Shown: positions 16,123-25,354, numbered from the stretch's first letter. The stretch is DNA of 64,000 nt from TMED27 sp964350695 (GCA_964350695.1 CAYGKM010000002.1:1-64000); one strand, 5' to 3'. A program made the numbers and translations. The notes: generated from the letters alone by a model not told the origin.

Positions 16123-17313
16123 ATGAACATTAAAGGCCAGACCGGATTATATTTCCACTGGCCTTTTTGTTTGGCCAAATGCCCGTATTGTGACTTTAAC
16201 GTGCATGTGCGTGAAAGTGTCGATGTGGCGCGGTTTGAAGCGGCGTATCTGAAATCCCTCGAATATTATAAATATCTTCTGCCCGAGCGGGTGATTAAAT
16301 CCGTGTATTTTGGCGGGGGGACGCCGTCGCTTATTCCGCCCGATATGATTGGGCGGATATTGGATAAAATGCGTTCGCTTTGGGGGGCGGTGAATGACCT
16401 TGAAGTGACACTGGAGGCGAATCCGACGAGCATTGAAGCCGAGAAGTTTTTGGCGTTTAAGGAAGCGGGGGTAAATCGTGTGTCCATCGGGGTGCAAGCG
16501 ATGAACGATCAGGACCTTGCGTTTTTGGGGCGGAAGCATTCAAAGGATGAGGCAATTGCGGCGCTGGGGGTGGCGAATGATGTGTTTGATCGGTTTAGTT
16601 TTGATCTGATTTATGCGCGGCCAGAGCAGAGTCTTAAAGATTGGAGCCAAGAACTTGAATTTGCAGCAACATTTGCGAAGGGGCATATGTCGCTTTATCA
16701 GCTTACGGTTGAGCGAAACACACCGTTTTACTTTGACCATGCGCGGGGGCGTTTTATCTTGCCAAAAGAAGATGTTGCGGCGGATTTTTATAGTTTAACC
16801 GCAGAGATTATGGCGGATATGGGGATGCCGCTTTATGAGGTATCGAATTATGCGGGGAGCGGCGATGATCAGTCGCGGCATAATTTACAATATTGGCATT
16901 ACGGCGAATATATCGGCATCGGGCCGGGGGCGCATGGGCGGATAGAGACTAACGGGGTGCGTCATTCAACGCGCGATCATCATGCACCGGAGAGCTGGCT
17001 TGCGTGGGTTGAGGAGCGGGGTTGCGGCGCGCATCCGTTTGAGGCGTTATCTGCGGCGGCGAAAGTGACCGAATGTTTGATGATGGGGTTGCGGCTCGCC
17101 GAAGGGTTGCCTTTTGCGCGGATTGAAGAGCATGCGGGGCGGAAATGGGATGCGGTTTTGGATCGCGGCAAGATGGACGCGCTCGTTCAAGAAGGCTGGC
17201 TGTCTTATGACGAGGAGCGAATGGTGCTGAGCGTCGAAGGGCTTTTGCGCCTTAACGCGATCATCCCGTTTATTGAACGCTCAGAAACAGCAAAATCGCA
17301 GGCTGCCCGTTAA
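16123..17313 (+). CDS. hemW: Radical SAM haem chaperone HemW
   Basis: The 396-residue protein has the radical-SAM motif CLAKCPYC in the N-terminal FHWPFCLAKCPYCDFNVH region. HemN coproporphyrinogen oxidase has an additional cysteine two residues later (CxxxCxxCxC); here that position is phenylalanine, as in HemW. HemW binds haem and delivers it to target enzymes and does not oxidise coproporphyrinogen. The NLQYWHYGEYIGIGPGAHG block and a C-terminal HemN-C-like domain are present. It lies 15 bp after the IcmD-like gene and often neighbours rdgB in this class. The last 44 bp overlap the convergent gene. Confidence 0.95.
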   Translation: MNIKGQTGLYFHWPFCLAKCPYCDFNVHVRESVDVARFEAAYLKSLEYYKYLLPERVIKSVYFGGGTPSLIPPDMIGRILDKMRSLWGAVNDLEVTLEANPTSIEAEKFLAFKEAGVNRVSIGVQAMNDQDLAFLGRKHSKDEAIAALGVANDVFDRFSFDLIYARPEQSLKDWSQELEFAATFAKGHMSLYQLTVERNTPFYFDHARGRFILPKEDVAADFYSLTAEIMADMGMPLYEVSNYAGSGDDQSRHNLQYWHYGEYIGIGPGAHGRIETNGVRHSTRDHHAPESWLAWVEERGCGAHPFEALSAAAKVTECLMMGLRLAEGLPFARIEEHAGRKWDAVLDRGKMDALVQEGWLSYDEERMVLSVEGLLRLNAIIPFIERSETAKSQAAR

Positions 17314-18226
17314 TGATGATATTGCCGCTGGGGTCGGTGGTCAGCTTATAGCTATGGACGAAGCCGTTTTCATCGGTTGTGACTTTACCGATGGCTTTCA
17401 ATTTTTCCAATGCGCCTGAAAGCATGCGGTATTCGGCGGCTCTGGGGTCGTTGGGATCGGCGGCGAGGACTTGCATGAGCGATAGCACGTAATCCAGACC
17501 CTTCAGGTCGACATCCATATCACCACTGACGCCGAAAATCATGTTCGGATCAGGGGTGAGCGTGCCCGAAGCATCAATGCGGTAATCGGTGCTTTGGATA
17601 TGGCTTTTGTCGATTTTCAGGGTTTTGCCTAGAGTAAATCGGAGTAATACATCTGTGAGGTCGAGAAGCGGGGTTTCCTTGCCGCCGGAGAACAGGTCGA
17701 TGTCTTTTGCGGAGATTACGGTTTGCACATTATGGATCATGTTCACGGTTGCGATTGCCGCATTCATATTGCTTTTCGGGAATTCGAGCTTTAAGGCCTC
17801 GAGGGTTCCGCCGAGTTTGTCGAAGGCGTTTTTGTTTTCATTCCAAACCCCTGCGATGTTTTGTGTGCCTATTTTTATCTTGGTTGTTGGTTCTTTGAGC
17901 TCGTTATAGCCGGTCAAAGCGGTGGGCAGGGCGATGGTTGTTTTCCAGAGATTGAGCGCGGTTTCATCTTTGCTGATGTTTAGGGAGGTCAGGCCCATAT
18001 CAAGATAGGAGCCGTCATCTCGGATGTATTTTAGCTCCGGCAGGGTGGCGGCGTAGTATTCACCTGCGTTTTCAATGAGGAAATCGCTGCCTGTTTGAAG
18101 GTGGTTTTTTTGCAGGGCGGTTCTGATGACGCTTTTTACATGCGTTGCTTCATCGGGGATTTGCGCAAAGGCAAGCTGCCCCATCAGGGCGAAAGCGAAA
18201 GCGGTGGAGGCGAGTTTATGAAACAC
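17270..18226 (-). CDS. Exported hypothetical protein (DUF2125/DUF945-like)
   Basis: The 318-residue protein starts at a GTG and has a signal peptide (residues 5-21, ending LAFAQ). The remainder looks like a periplasmic beta-rich protein. Phrases such as FGVSGDMDVDLKGLDYVLSLMQ and the overall form recall the loosely defined DUF945/DUF2125 group, but I am not certain. No function known. Its 3' end overlaps hemW by 44 bp on the opposite strand. Confidence 0.7.
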   Translation of the reverse strand: MFHKLASTAFAFALMGQLAFAQIPDEATHVKSVIRTALQKNHLQTGSDFLIENAGEYYAATLPELKYIRDDGSYLDMGLTSLNISKDETALNLWKTTIALPTALTGYNELKEPTTKIKIGTQNIAGVWNENKNAFDKLGGTLEALKLEFPKSNMNAAIATVNMIHNVQTVISAKDIDLFSGGKETPLLDLTDVLLRFTLGKTLKIDKSHIQSTDYRIDASGTLTPDPNMIFGVSGDMDVDLKGLDYVLSLMQVLAADPNDPRAAEYRMLSGALEKLKAIGKVTTDENGFVHSYKLTTDPSGNIIINGQPAILLFLSVQ

Positions 18227-18307
18227 GGTTTTTTCTTTCTTAAAGACTGATCTGTATTAAACAGAAAAATAGAGATAGAGCAAAGGGGTTTCAAAATAAG
18301 ATTTAAG

Positions 18308-18338
18308 TTGGACAAATGTCTTAAATTCCGCTTATATC
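18308..18338 (+). promoter_or_regulatory. Possible promoter with leaderless start
   Basis: TTGGAC(A) about 18-19 nt before TATATC; the -10 ends 8 nt before the ATG at 18347. No ribosome site is visible. Confidence 0.35.
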
Positions 18339-18346
18339 GGGCCATC

Positions 18347-19414
18347 ATGTTAAAAGCACAAGACTCACAGTTCAGGTTGACCGAAGACGGTCAGGTTTTT
18401 TATCAGGCGCAGGCGAGCAACCCTTTGCCCGGCGAGGCGATTGGCCGCGTTGAAAAAGGCGATGATATTCTCAAGCCCAAAGTGGTTTTGAGTGAGGCGC
18501 ATAATACGCCTGAATTGCGGGAGCATTTGCAAGGATGGCTTGCGCGCCACATCGGCACAGTGCTTGAGCCGTTGGTGGCGTTAGAAAATGATGAACATCT
18601 TAAAGGTGCGGCAAAAGGTATAGCGTTTCAGGTGCATGAAGCATTGGGAATCGTGCCGCGCGAGAATTTAGAAGATTTGATTAAAGACCTTACGCCCGAA
18701 TCCCGCGCGGATTTGCGGCATAAGAAGATTCGCCTTGGGCCGATCTTGGTGTTTATCCCTGCGCTTAACAAGCCTGCGGCGGTGCGTTTGCGGGCGCTTC
18801 TTTGGGGGCTTTATAACGAGAAGGCTTTGCCAATGGATTGCCCGAAGGACGGGATTGTGTCTTTCGAAGTTGAAGCGGGCAAAGTTGATAAAGCATTTTA
18901 TCAGGCAATTGCATATCCTGTATACGGCAGCCGCGCGATACGGATTGATATGCTGGACCGCGTGATTTGCGCGGTGTATGACGCGGCGAAGGACGGCCAG
19001 TTTCAGGCGCAGCACCAGATGGCGGAATGGCTGGGGGCCTCTATTGACGGGCTTTATGAAGTTTTGGAAGCCATGGGGCATAAGAAGGTGTTTGATCCGA
19101 TAGAGGAAAAGGCCAAGGAAGAAATTGGCGCGAAGGCGGGTGAATCTGCTGCTGTTGAGGCGGCGGAAGCAGAGCCGAAGGCGGACGAAAAGCCTGCCGA
19201 GCAGGTCAAGCCGGAGCTTGCGACATTCCGTTTGAAAAAAGGGAAAGCCTTCCAGAAACCGCAAGGGGCGGCGAAGCCCTATGTGAAGCCAAAAGGTAAG
19301 CGCAATAAAACCACGAATCGTGAGCCGAAAATTATGAGCACAGGGCCGGAGAAGAAGTTAGAGAATTCTCCGTTTGCCATTCTGGAGCAGCTTAAACAAA
19401 AGTCTGATGGCTAG
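18347..19414 (+). CDS. Orphan C-terminal domain of the alphaproteobacterial MgpS-type helicase family
   Basis: The 355-residue protein matches, by pattern, the C-terminal portion of a roughly 1000-residue DEAD/DEAH helicase-like protein widespread in Alphaproteobacteria. Recognisable parts are the 'ILKPKVVL' block, LARHIGTVLEPL, KGIAFQVHEALGIVPRE and FIPALNKPAAVRLRALLW. The N-terminal helicase motor, with Walker A and DExH motifs, is absent from this reading frame and from the upstream DNA. A Lys/Pro/Ala-rich basic tail follows. It may work with a separate motor, or be a relic. ATG at 18347 is preferred over TTG at 18308. Confidence 0.7.
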   Translation: MLKAQDSQFRLTEDGQVFYQAQASNPLPGEAIGRVEKGDDILKPKVVLSEAHNTPELREHLQGWLARHIGTVLEPLVALENDEHLKGAAKGIAFQVHEALGIVPRENLEDLIKDLTPESRADLRHKKIRLGPILVFIPALNKPAAVRLRALLWGLYNEKALPMDCPKDGIVSFEVEAGKVDKAFYQAIAYPVYGSRAIRIDMLDRVICAVYDAAKDGQFQAQHQMAEWLGASIDGLYEVLEAMGHKKVFDPIEEKAKEEIGAKAGESAAVEAAEAEPKADEKPAEQVKPELATFRLKKGKAFQKPQGAAKPYVKPKGKRNKTTNREPKIMSTGPEKKLENSPFAILEQLKQKSDG

Positions 19415-19829
19415 GGCGCTTCTTTTTCTTTGTGCCTTCTTATTTGCTGCGCCCACACAGGCGGCGCGGTTTTCCGGTGATTATCTGTTGGAAGTGTGTA
19501 GCGCGAACCCTGATGGTACAGAGCGCATAAAGGGCGGGTATATTGCCTGTCAGGCGTATATTGCGGGGGTTTTGGATTATCACAATCTTATACGGTCTAT
19601 GGGGACGGCGCCGAGCGTTGATTTTTGCGTGCCTGAAGATGTGAGCATGAAGGACATTCAGGCCAAGGTTACACAATATTTATATGAGAACCGCGCGAGC
19701 CAAGGGCCGTTTATTGCGTCGCCTGCGGTGTCTTTGGGGTTGTTTAAAGCCTATCCGTGCGCCGGCAAGAAAGCGAAGCCTCAAGAAAAGCCAGAAGCCA
19801 AGCCGCCGGTTACTAACCCATCAAATTAA
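19407..19829 (+). CDS. Exported Rap1a/Tai-like domain protein
   Basis: The 140-residue protein overlaps the preceding stop by 8 bp (ATGGCTAG). A signal peptide covers residues 1-20. The mature part shows the Rap1a/Tai pattern: GDYLLEVC, then IACQAYIAGVLD, FCVPEDVSMKDIQ and a final YPC, with four cysteines likely in two disulfides. Rap1a and Tai proteins are periplasmic immunity proteins for type VI amidase effectors, but most genomic relatives are stand-alone and of unknown use. No effector lies here. It ends in a Lys/Pro-rich tail and overlaps the convergent permease gene by 17 bp. Confidence 0.8.
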   Translation: MARALLFLCAFLFAAPTQAARFSGDYLLEVCSANPDGTERIKGGYIACQAYIAGVLDYHNLIRSMGTAPSVDFCVPEDVSMKDIQAKVTQYLYENRASQGPFIASPAVSLGLFKAYPCAGKKAKPQEKPEAKPPVTNPSN

Positions 19830-20850
19830 AGATCATTCCGAGGATCAGGATTTGTGGCACCGTGATGAGCGGAATGCTGAGCGCGACTTTCCATGAAGAG
19901 GTGAACTGACGCACAATCAGAATTTCTGTGTAGTCTGTGGCGACGCCCGCCATGAGGAAGGTGAAGCCGTTTCCGGCGGCGCTACCTGTGTTCATGATTT
20001 CTGCGGCGATGGGCGCGGAGCCTTCGGAGCAGATTTCGATAATGGTGGCAAGCACCAAGGTGATGAAGAGACCGGCGATAGTTGGGCCGAGATAGGTCGA
20101 GAAAATTTCGGGCGGAACGTAGGCGCGCAGGGCGGCGGCAACGATTGCGCCGAAGAGTATCCAGCGGATAATCATTTTGCCGTCTTTCCAGCCGTCATGC
20201 GCAATTTCTTTTGCCCATTTCATGCTTGGCTTCCATCCCTTTAATCTCAGTTTCAGATCTTCCCAGACGTTGAGGTCATCGGGAAGGTCGCATGTGTTGG
20301 GGTTGGCGGGCAGAAGCCCTTTATTGGTCATGGCGAGGAAGATCAGCCCGGAGATGATGGCGATAACCATGGAAGCAAGAATGAACACAAGCGTCCATGG
20401 CAGACCGATCAGGGCGATGAGGATGAAGGTCAGGCTGAGAGAGTTCCATGGGCTGGCGATCAGGAAGGTTAGCACTTGCGGGGTGGAGAGGCCGCGCTCA
20501 TAAAGTTTTCCTGTGATCACGAGAATGCCGTGATTGCACATATCCAGAACAACGCCCGCTATGGCGGCTTTGGTGATGTCTTTGAAGGTGTCGCCGCGTC
20601 CCATGATGGCGGTGAAATATTCACGCGGGACTTTGTTCATGAGGCCGACGGAGAGTAGGCCAAGCGCCACGCCCCATGACATTTCTTTTAGCATTTCCAT
20701 TTGCGCTTTTACGAAAACGTGAAATTGCCCGTAGGGCAGAAGGTCGAGGGTATAGACGATTAGTGAGAGAGCAATAACGAGCAAAGACCCGTAGAGAACC
20801 CAGTCTGGTTGTGCTTTTTTTGTTTTTTCGGAGTGGCAGCAATCGTTCAT
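19813..20850 (-). CDS. Permease of the ArsP/DUF318 family
   Basis: The 345-residue integral membrane protein has about eight hydrophobic segments in two halves, each with a conserved polar re-entrant motif (CNHGILVITGKL and EICSEGSAPIAAEI). This is the PF03773 permease family, which includes the ArsP organoarsenical exporters and YraQ-like proteins. An N-terminal CC pair (MNDCCHSE) could bind a thiophilic metal or metalloid. No ars regulator or reductase is adjacent, so the substrate is open. Confidence 0.88.
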   Translation of the reverse strand: MNDCCHSEKTKKAQPDWVLYGSLLVIALSLIVYTLDLLPYGQFHVFVKAQMEMLKEMSWGVALGLLSVGLMNKVPREYFTAIMGRGDTFKDITKAAIAGVVLDMCNHGILVITGKLYERGLSTPQVLTFLIASPWNSLSLTFILIALIGLPWTLVFILASMVIAIISGLIFLAMTNKGLLPANPNTCDLPDDLNVWEDLKLRLKGWKPSMKWAKEIAHDGWKDGKMIIRWILFGAIVAAALRAYVPPEIFSTYLGPTIAGLFITLVLATIIEICSEGSAPIAAEIMNTGSAAGNGFTFLMAGVATDYTEILIVRQFTSSWKVALSIPLITVPQILILGMIFNLMG

Positions 20851-20876
20851 GCGCTTAAGGTAGCCTTTTTATAAGT

Positions 20877-21329
20877 TTAGTCCATGTTTTTCGGCGGGAG
20901 GCGGGCGATGCCGAGCCAGAAATCATTTATGACGCTGATGACTTGCTTGAATTTTACGAAGTTTACGGGTTTTACGATGAAGCAGTTCGCAAGGTTTCTA
21001 TAGCTTTGTGCTATGTCGCTGCGGTCGCTTGAGGTGGTGAGTACAATAATAGGTATAAATTCGAAGCGGGGGTCTTTTTTAACCACGCGCAAAAATTCAA
21101 TACCATCAAAATCCGGCATTTTGAGATCAAGGAGAATGAGGTCTGGCCTCGGCATGTCAGCGTATTGGTCTTTTTTATTGAGGAATTTAATTCCTTCGCC
21201 CGCTTCGTGAACGATGTAAATGTTATTGGCGAGCATGGTTTGTTTGATTGCTTCTTCCATTAGAAGCGTATCGCTTTTGCTGTCGTCAATAATCAAAATA
21301 TCTGCGGGCTGGGTTTTCAGGTTGTACAT
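20877..21329 (-). CDS. Single-domain response regulator (CheY/Rcp1-like)
   Basis: The 150-residue receiver domain has acidic pair D15/D16, phospho-acceptor D68 (LILLDLKMP) and conserved lysine K120 (IVKPVN). It has no output domain. The length and 'LLDLKMPDFDGIEFL' style match the Rcp1 type that pairs with phytochrome-like or PAS histidine kinases. It lies 17 bp downstream of such a kinase with GAGGAA upstream of its ATG, so the pair is probably one operon. Confidence 0.93.
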   Translation of the reverse strand: MYNLKTQPADILIIDDSKSDTLLMEEAIKQTMLANNIYIVHEAGEGIKFLNKKDQYADMPRPDLILLDLKMPDFDGIEFLRVVKKDPRFEFIPIIVLTTSSDRSDIAQSYRNLANCFIVKPVNFVKFKQVISVINDFWLGIARLPPKNMD

Positions 21330-21346
21330 AAAATTTCCTCAAGCTC

Positions 21347-22804
21347 TTAAGAGTGTGCCTTAGGGATGGTGAAATGAAAAGCGCTGCCTTCTTGAGGCGT
21401 AGATTCTGCCCAGATTTTTCCTCCATGCAATTCTATGATTTTTTTGGAGATTGAAAGGCCGATGCCTGTGCCGGCGTATTTCTCTTTTGCATGAAGACGG
21501 GTGAACATCAGGAAGATGCTCTCAAGTTTTTCAGCCTTAATGCCTATGCCGTTGTCTTTGACAGTGAAGAGCCACTCTTTGTTTTTTTCTTCGCATGAGA
21601 TTGAAATTTCAGGCGGTTTTTCACCGCGATATTTTATGGCGTTTTCAGTAAGGTTATAGATGACGCGCTGGAGTTTATAGCCGTCGCATTCGATATTAGG
21701 CATCGGGCCGATGGTTATTTTTGTACCGCTTTCTTTGATGGCGGCTTGAAGGTGGCTTATGGTGCTTTGGATGATTTTTTCGATGCTTTCATTTTTATAT
21801 TTAATGCCGTCTGCTTCGAGTCTTGAATATTCCAGAAGATCGGAGATAAGTTCGCTCATGTTTTGGGCGCCGCTCACGGCGAAGTCTATGTATTTTTTTG
21901 AGTCTTCGTCGAAATCGTCTTTGTGTTTTTCATACAGAATTTCGAGGAAGCCGCTGATTGAGCGCAAAGGTTGCTGGAGGTCGTGCGCGGCGATGGAGGC
22001 GAATTGATCGAGGTCGTTATTCGAGCGGATTAGTTTTGCTTCTATGTCTTTAAGGGCGCTGATATCGGTGAGTGCGCCGATGATGCGAATGGCGCGATTA
22101 TTTTCATCCCATTGCGCTTTGCCGCTTGTAAGCATCCAAATATATTCGTCGTTCTTTTTGAATTTTAATTCGATTTTAAACGGGACTTTGTCTTTGAAGT
22201 GATCTTTAAAGGCTTTTTTTAGCTGTTCTTGGCTGTCTGAGTGAAGGAGTTCTTTAAAGAATATCTCTGATGTTTCAGGAAGAGTATCGTTGTTTTCAAA
22301 TCCTAAAACGGATGCGGATGCGCCGTACCATTGAATTTCGTCGGTTTTGGTATCCCAATCCCAAATCGCGGTGTTTGATGCCTGGATAGCGAGTTCGTAT
22401 CGTTCTTGTTCGAGCTTAAGTTCGGTGATGTCTTGGAACGTTCCGAATATACGGATGACTTTGCCATCTTGGTTTTTTTCACATTCGCCGCGGGCTATGA
22501 CATTTCTGATATCACCGTTGGTGTGTTTGAGGCGACATTCAAAGATAAAGCTTTCGCCATTTTCAACAGCCTGGTTTAAGCATTGCGTTACATAGTCTCT
22601 GTCTTCTTCCAGATAAGCGTTTATTCCCGTTTCTACTTCAGGGGTGTAAATATCCGGTGATAGGCCGTGGATTTTATATACCTGCTCCGACCAAAAAAGT
22701 TTTTGATTGTCTACATCGAGAGTCCAGTGCCCGACTTGGGTTATTCTTTCGACTCTGTCGATGACATTTTGGTCGCTGGTCAAAAAGGTTGTGTTTGTGG
22801 ACAT
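21347..22804 (-). CDS. PAS-domain sensor histidine kinase
   Basis: The 485-residue soluble kinase has two PAS/PAC units (about 20-130 and 140-255; GHWTLD, RIFGTFQDITE, AIWDWDTKTDEI, RIIGALTDIS). The dimerisation H-box FASIAAHDLQQPLRSI follows with phospho-His H274, then an HATPase_c domain (NLTENAIKY, DNGIGIK, GTGIGLSISKKI). No transmembrane segment is seen, so it senses a cytoplasmic signal. The H-box resembles phytochrome-type kinases, but the chromophore-binding GAF/PHY domains are missing. It sits 16 bp after the polyprenyl synthase gene. Confidence 0.95.
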   Translation of the reverse strand: MSTNTTFLTSDQNVIDRVERITQVGHWTLDVDNQKLFWSEQVYKIHGLSPDIYTPEVETGINAYLEEDRDYVTQCLNQAVENGESFIFECRLKHTNGDIRNVIARGECEKNQDGKVIRIFGTFQDITELKLEQERYELAIQASNTAIWDWDTKTDEIQWYGASASVLGFENNDTLPETSEIFFKELLHSDSQEQLKKAFKDHFKDKVPFKIELKFKKNDEYIWMLTSGKAQWDENNRAIRIIGALTDISALKDIEAKLIRSNNDLDQFASIAAHDLQQPLRSISGFLEILYEKHKDDFDEDSKKYIDFAVSGAQNMSELISDLLEYSRLEADGIKYKNESIEKIIQSTISHLQAAIKESGTKITIGPMPNIECDGYKLQRVIYNLTENAIKYRGEKPPEISISCEEKNKEWLFTVKDNGIGIKAEKLESIFLMFTRLHAKEKYAGTGIGLSISKKIIELHGGKIWAESTPQEGSAFHFTIPKAHS

Positions 22805-22820
22805 GATGGTTGGCTTTAAC

Positions 22821-23834
22821 TTATGATTTTCGGTTTATGGTGTGGTCTATCAGAGCGTTAAGTTGCGCGCGCAATTGGGTGTCGGGGGCGTGAAGGAGGG
22901 CGGCGCGCGCTTTTTTTGCGTATTGCTCGGCGAGGTCCAGGCTTTTTGAAATTGATCCGTGGTGTGTAATAAGTTCCTGTGCTTTATTCAAATCATCGGG
23001 CGTTTGTTCGCGGCGGCCAAGGGTGCGTTCCCAAAACTCACGTTCATCAGGGGTTGCGCTCTGAAGGGCGAAAAGAACAGGGGCGGTCATTTTGCCTTCA
23101 CGGAAATCATCACCAACGGTTTTGCCTAAGTCTTCGCGCTGCGCCATATAATCGAGGGTGTCATCGGCGATCTGGAAGGCGATGCCCATGTTCCTGCCGT
23201 AATCGGCCATGGCGGTTTGGGCGGTTTTGTTTGCGCCAGCGATGACGGGGCCGACTTCGCAGGCGGCAGCGAAGAGCGCGGCGGTTTTGGATGTTATGAC
23301 CTCTATATATTCGTCCATGGTGGTGCTTAAGTTATTCGCGGTGGCGAGCTGCATGACCTCGCCTTGGGCGATGGTGGCGGATGCACCGGAGAGAATGCGC
23401 AGCACTTCAAGGCTGCCGTCTTCTGTCATGAGTTGGAAGGCGCGGGAGAAGAGAAAATCGCCGACGAGTACGCTGGCTTGGTTGCCGAATATGAGGTTTG
23501 CGGCTTCTTGGCCACGGCGTTCAAGGCTTTCATCCACGACATCATCATGCAAAAGCGTGGCGGTGTGAATGAACTCCACGCAGGCAGAGAGCATGTGGGC
23601 GCGTGCCATATTGCCGCCGTAGATTTGTGTGGAGGCGAGGGTAAGAAGCGGGCGGATACGCTTGCCACCTGCGGCGATAAGATAGGAGGCAAGCTGTGGG
23701 ATGAGTTTTACGGGGCTGTCCATGCGGGCGATGATCAGGGCGTTTACGGCGCGCATATCCGTTTCGAGCGTTTTGCTTAAGATTTCAGCCGGGTTTTGGG
23801 CGGCATCTTTAATGGTTTTTTCCGCAGAATTCAT
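22821..23834 (-). CDS. ispB: Long-chain polyprenyl diphosphate synthase (octaprenyl/solanesyl type)
   Basis: The 337-residue trans-prenyltransferase builds the ubiquinone side chain from isopentenyl diphosphate. First aspartate-rich motif LLHDDVVDESLERRG and second QIADDTLDY are both intact. The first motif is DDxxD-type without the two-residue insertion of short-chain bacterial FPP synthases, and the overall length fits the IspB/SdsA class. A separate IspA-like gene occurs at 59898-60812. It precedes the kinase/regulator pair on the same strand with short gaps. The exact chain length cannot be read from the sequence. Confidence 0.92.
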   Translation of the reverse strand: MNSAEKTIKDAAQNPAEILSKTLETDMRAVNALIIARMDSPVKLIPQLASYLIAAGGKRIRPLLTLASTQIYGGNMARAHMLSACVEFIHTATLLHDDVVDESLERRGQEAANLIFGNQASVLVGDFLFSRAFQLMTEDGSLEVLRILSGASATIAQGEVMQLATANNLSTTMDEYIEVITSKTAALFAAACEVGPVIAGANKTAQTAMADYGRNMGIAFQIADDTLDYMAQREDLGKTVGDDFREGKMTAPVLFALQSATPDEREFWERTLGRREQTPDDLNKAQELITHHGSISKSLDLAEQYAKKARAALLHAPDTQLRAQLNALIDHTINRKS

Positions 23835-23884
23835 ACCTTCAGGTCATAAACAACTTCGTGTATGCAAACAAGTGTTTTGAAGGG

Positions 23885-24358
23885 TTATTCGTTGCCCTGC
23901 GTGTCATTTACTGCGTCTGCTTTTGGCGTTTTGAAGCTGATGGAGCGCATGTCGCGCTGGCTTTCTTTATTGGAATTATATGAATCGAGGATTTTGGCGA
24001 AGCCCTCTTTTGATGGTTTATCTTCTGCCACTTCTGTTTTGGCTTCTTTTTCCGGTGTTTCCGCTTTATCGGCGTTTTCCTTTTCGGTTTCTTTTTCTTT
24101 TTCTTTTTCTTTGGTGTGCTCGCCCATGGCGATGGCTTTATATTTTTCCCAGACGCGGTCGGCGGCGGTTTGCTCTTTATCTTCGGCTTTGTCGGATGTG
24201 GCCGCCAGTTCAGGTTTTTCTACATCGGGTGTGTCGGGTTTTGTTGGTTTCGGGGTGTTGTAAACACGCGCATGTTGCAAGCCCGATTTATATTCGGGGC
24301 TTTGCGCGTGGACGGTCGAGGGTATTAAAAAAACCAAAAGTGTGAGAATCCATTTCAT
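23885..24358 (-). CDS. Exported highly charged hypothetical protein
   Basis: The 157-residue protein has a signal peptide (MKWILTLLVFLIPSTVHAQ). It continues with a low-complexity Glu/Lys region (repeated KEKEKE-type runs) likely to form a charged helix. No domain is recognisable. It is divergent from the GNAT gene, whose start is 45 bp away. Confidence 0.7.
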   Translation of the reverse strand: MKWILTLLVFLIPSTVHAQSPEYKSGLQHARVYNTPKPTKPDTPDVEKPELAATSDKAEDKEQTAADRVWEKYKAIAMGEHTKEKEKEKETEKENADKAETPEKEAKTEVAEDKPSKEGFAKILDSYNSNKESQRDMRSISFKTPKADAVNDTQGNE

Positions 24359-24402
24359 CGTGCTATTTTACGGTAGATGATTAGAGGGAAGCAACGAGTA
24401 AT

Positions 24403-24903
24403 ATGAAGATCCGCATAGCGACACATGAAGATATCCTTGCGCTGGATGCGTTTGTTTTGCGCATGAAGGCGGCGAAGGTTGTGGAATATTTTGCGCTTCA
24501 GATGGAAGCGCAGGCAGCGGGGAAGCGGGCGGTTCTTCTGGCTGAAGAAGAGGGCGAGCTTGTGGGGTATTGCGTTTTGAATTGGCATCCGAAATATGCG
24601 TTTTTTAAAACGATGGGTTTTCCGGAAATTCAGGATTTAAACGTGGTGAGCAGCCACCGCAAAAAGGGCTATGCGAGCGCGATGATTGCGCGGTGTGAGG
24701 AGATGGCGGCGGAAAAAGGATGCACGCATATGGGTATTGGCGTGGGGATGGATGCATCATTCGGCGCAGCGCAGCGGCTCTATGTGAAGCTTGGGTATAT
24801 TCCCGACGGGCACGGCATTACATATGATCGCGCGCAAGTGGCGGCGGGGGAGTTCAGGCCGATTGATAACGAGCTGTGTTTGATGATGGTTAAGGCGCTG
24901 TAA
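24403..24903 (+). CDS. GNAT-family N-acetyltransferase
   Basis: The 166-residue protein has the GNAT fold. The acetyl-CoA pyrophosphate-binding segment SSHRKKGYASAMIARC (Q/RxxGxG/A variant) lies at about residues 84-99, preceded by the beta-strand IQDLNVV and followed by GAAQRLYVKLGYIPDGHG. Substrate unknown. The start is supported by GAGGGAAG. Its end overlaps the convergent hypothetical gene by 14 bp. Confidence 0.92.
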   Translation: MKIRIATHEDILALDAFVLRMKAAKVVEYFALQMEAQAAGKRAVLLAEEEGELVGYCVLNWHPKYAFFKTMGFPEIQDLNVVSSHRKKGYASAMIARCEEMAAEKGCTHMGIGVGMDASFGAAQRLYVKLGYIPDGHGITYDRAQVAAGEFRPIDNELCLMMVKAL

Positions 24904-25231
24904 TGCTGATATGGCCAACAAGGTCAGAGATCACTGTGCTTTCTTCAGGGTAACCCCAATTATCTTCTAGGCGTAGCAAGGCGGGACAATTTTTACCGTC
25001 ATCAAATTTAAAAGAAACGGTTACGCCATTAATCTCGAAAGGCTCCATATTTATTAGTTCTGAGGGATCTAGTTTTCCGTCTCTGATTTGCGTTGCGAGT
25101 TCTCTGCCGATGCTGAATAAGGGGTTTTGTATGGACGTTTCCCCCACCCTTACTCTGCTTGCTCTTGAGGAGGAGCTGGCCATTGAGGCGAGTTGTTCTT
25201 GTGGGAGCTGTGCAAACATTTCTTTAATCAT
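24890..25231 (-). CDS. Hypothetical protein
   Basis: A 113-residue soluble protein with an N-terminal serine-rich stretch and a C-terminal part reading like a small alpha/beta domain (ITAP end). No family recognised. Its promoter is nearly identical in design to that of the gene at 12349: TTGACA-N18-TATAAA-N5-ATG. That argues both are real, expressed and leaderless. Confidence 0.6.
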   Translation of the reverse strand: MIKEMFAQLPQEQLASMASSSSRASRVRVGETSIQNPLFSIGRELATQIRDGKLDPSELINMEPFEINGVTVSFKFDDGKNCPALLRLEDNWGYPEESTVISDLVGHISITAP

Positions 25232-25236
25232 GGGTT

Positions 25237-25266
25237 TTTATACGCGGATATTTTGCTTTATGTCAA
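25237..25266 (-). promoter_or_regulatory. Sigma-70 promoter with predicted leaderless start
   Basis: On the minus strand TTGACA (25261-25266), 18 nt, TATAAA (25237-25242), then 5 nt to the ATG at 25231. Confidence 0.65.
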
Positions 25267-25354
25267 TGAATTTCCTCTTTTATTTACGGGTTTTAATGTG
25301 CTAAACCCCTAGAGACTTATGATTTAGCGCAATTTTACGGAGTTTTACGACGCA

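Noticed and set aside
19407..19829. Type VI secretion immunity gene
   Set aside because: The Rap1a/Tai-like fold is present, but no amidase effector or secretion gene lies nearby.
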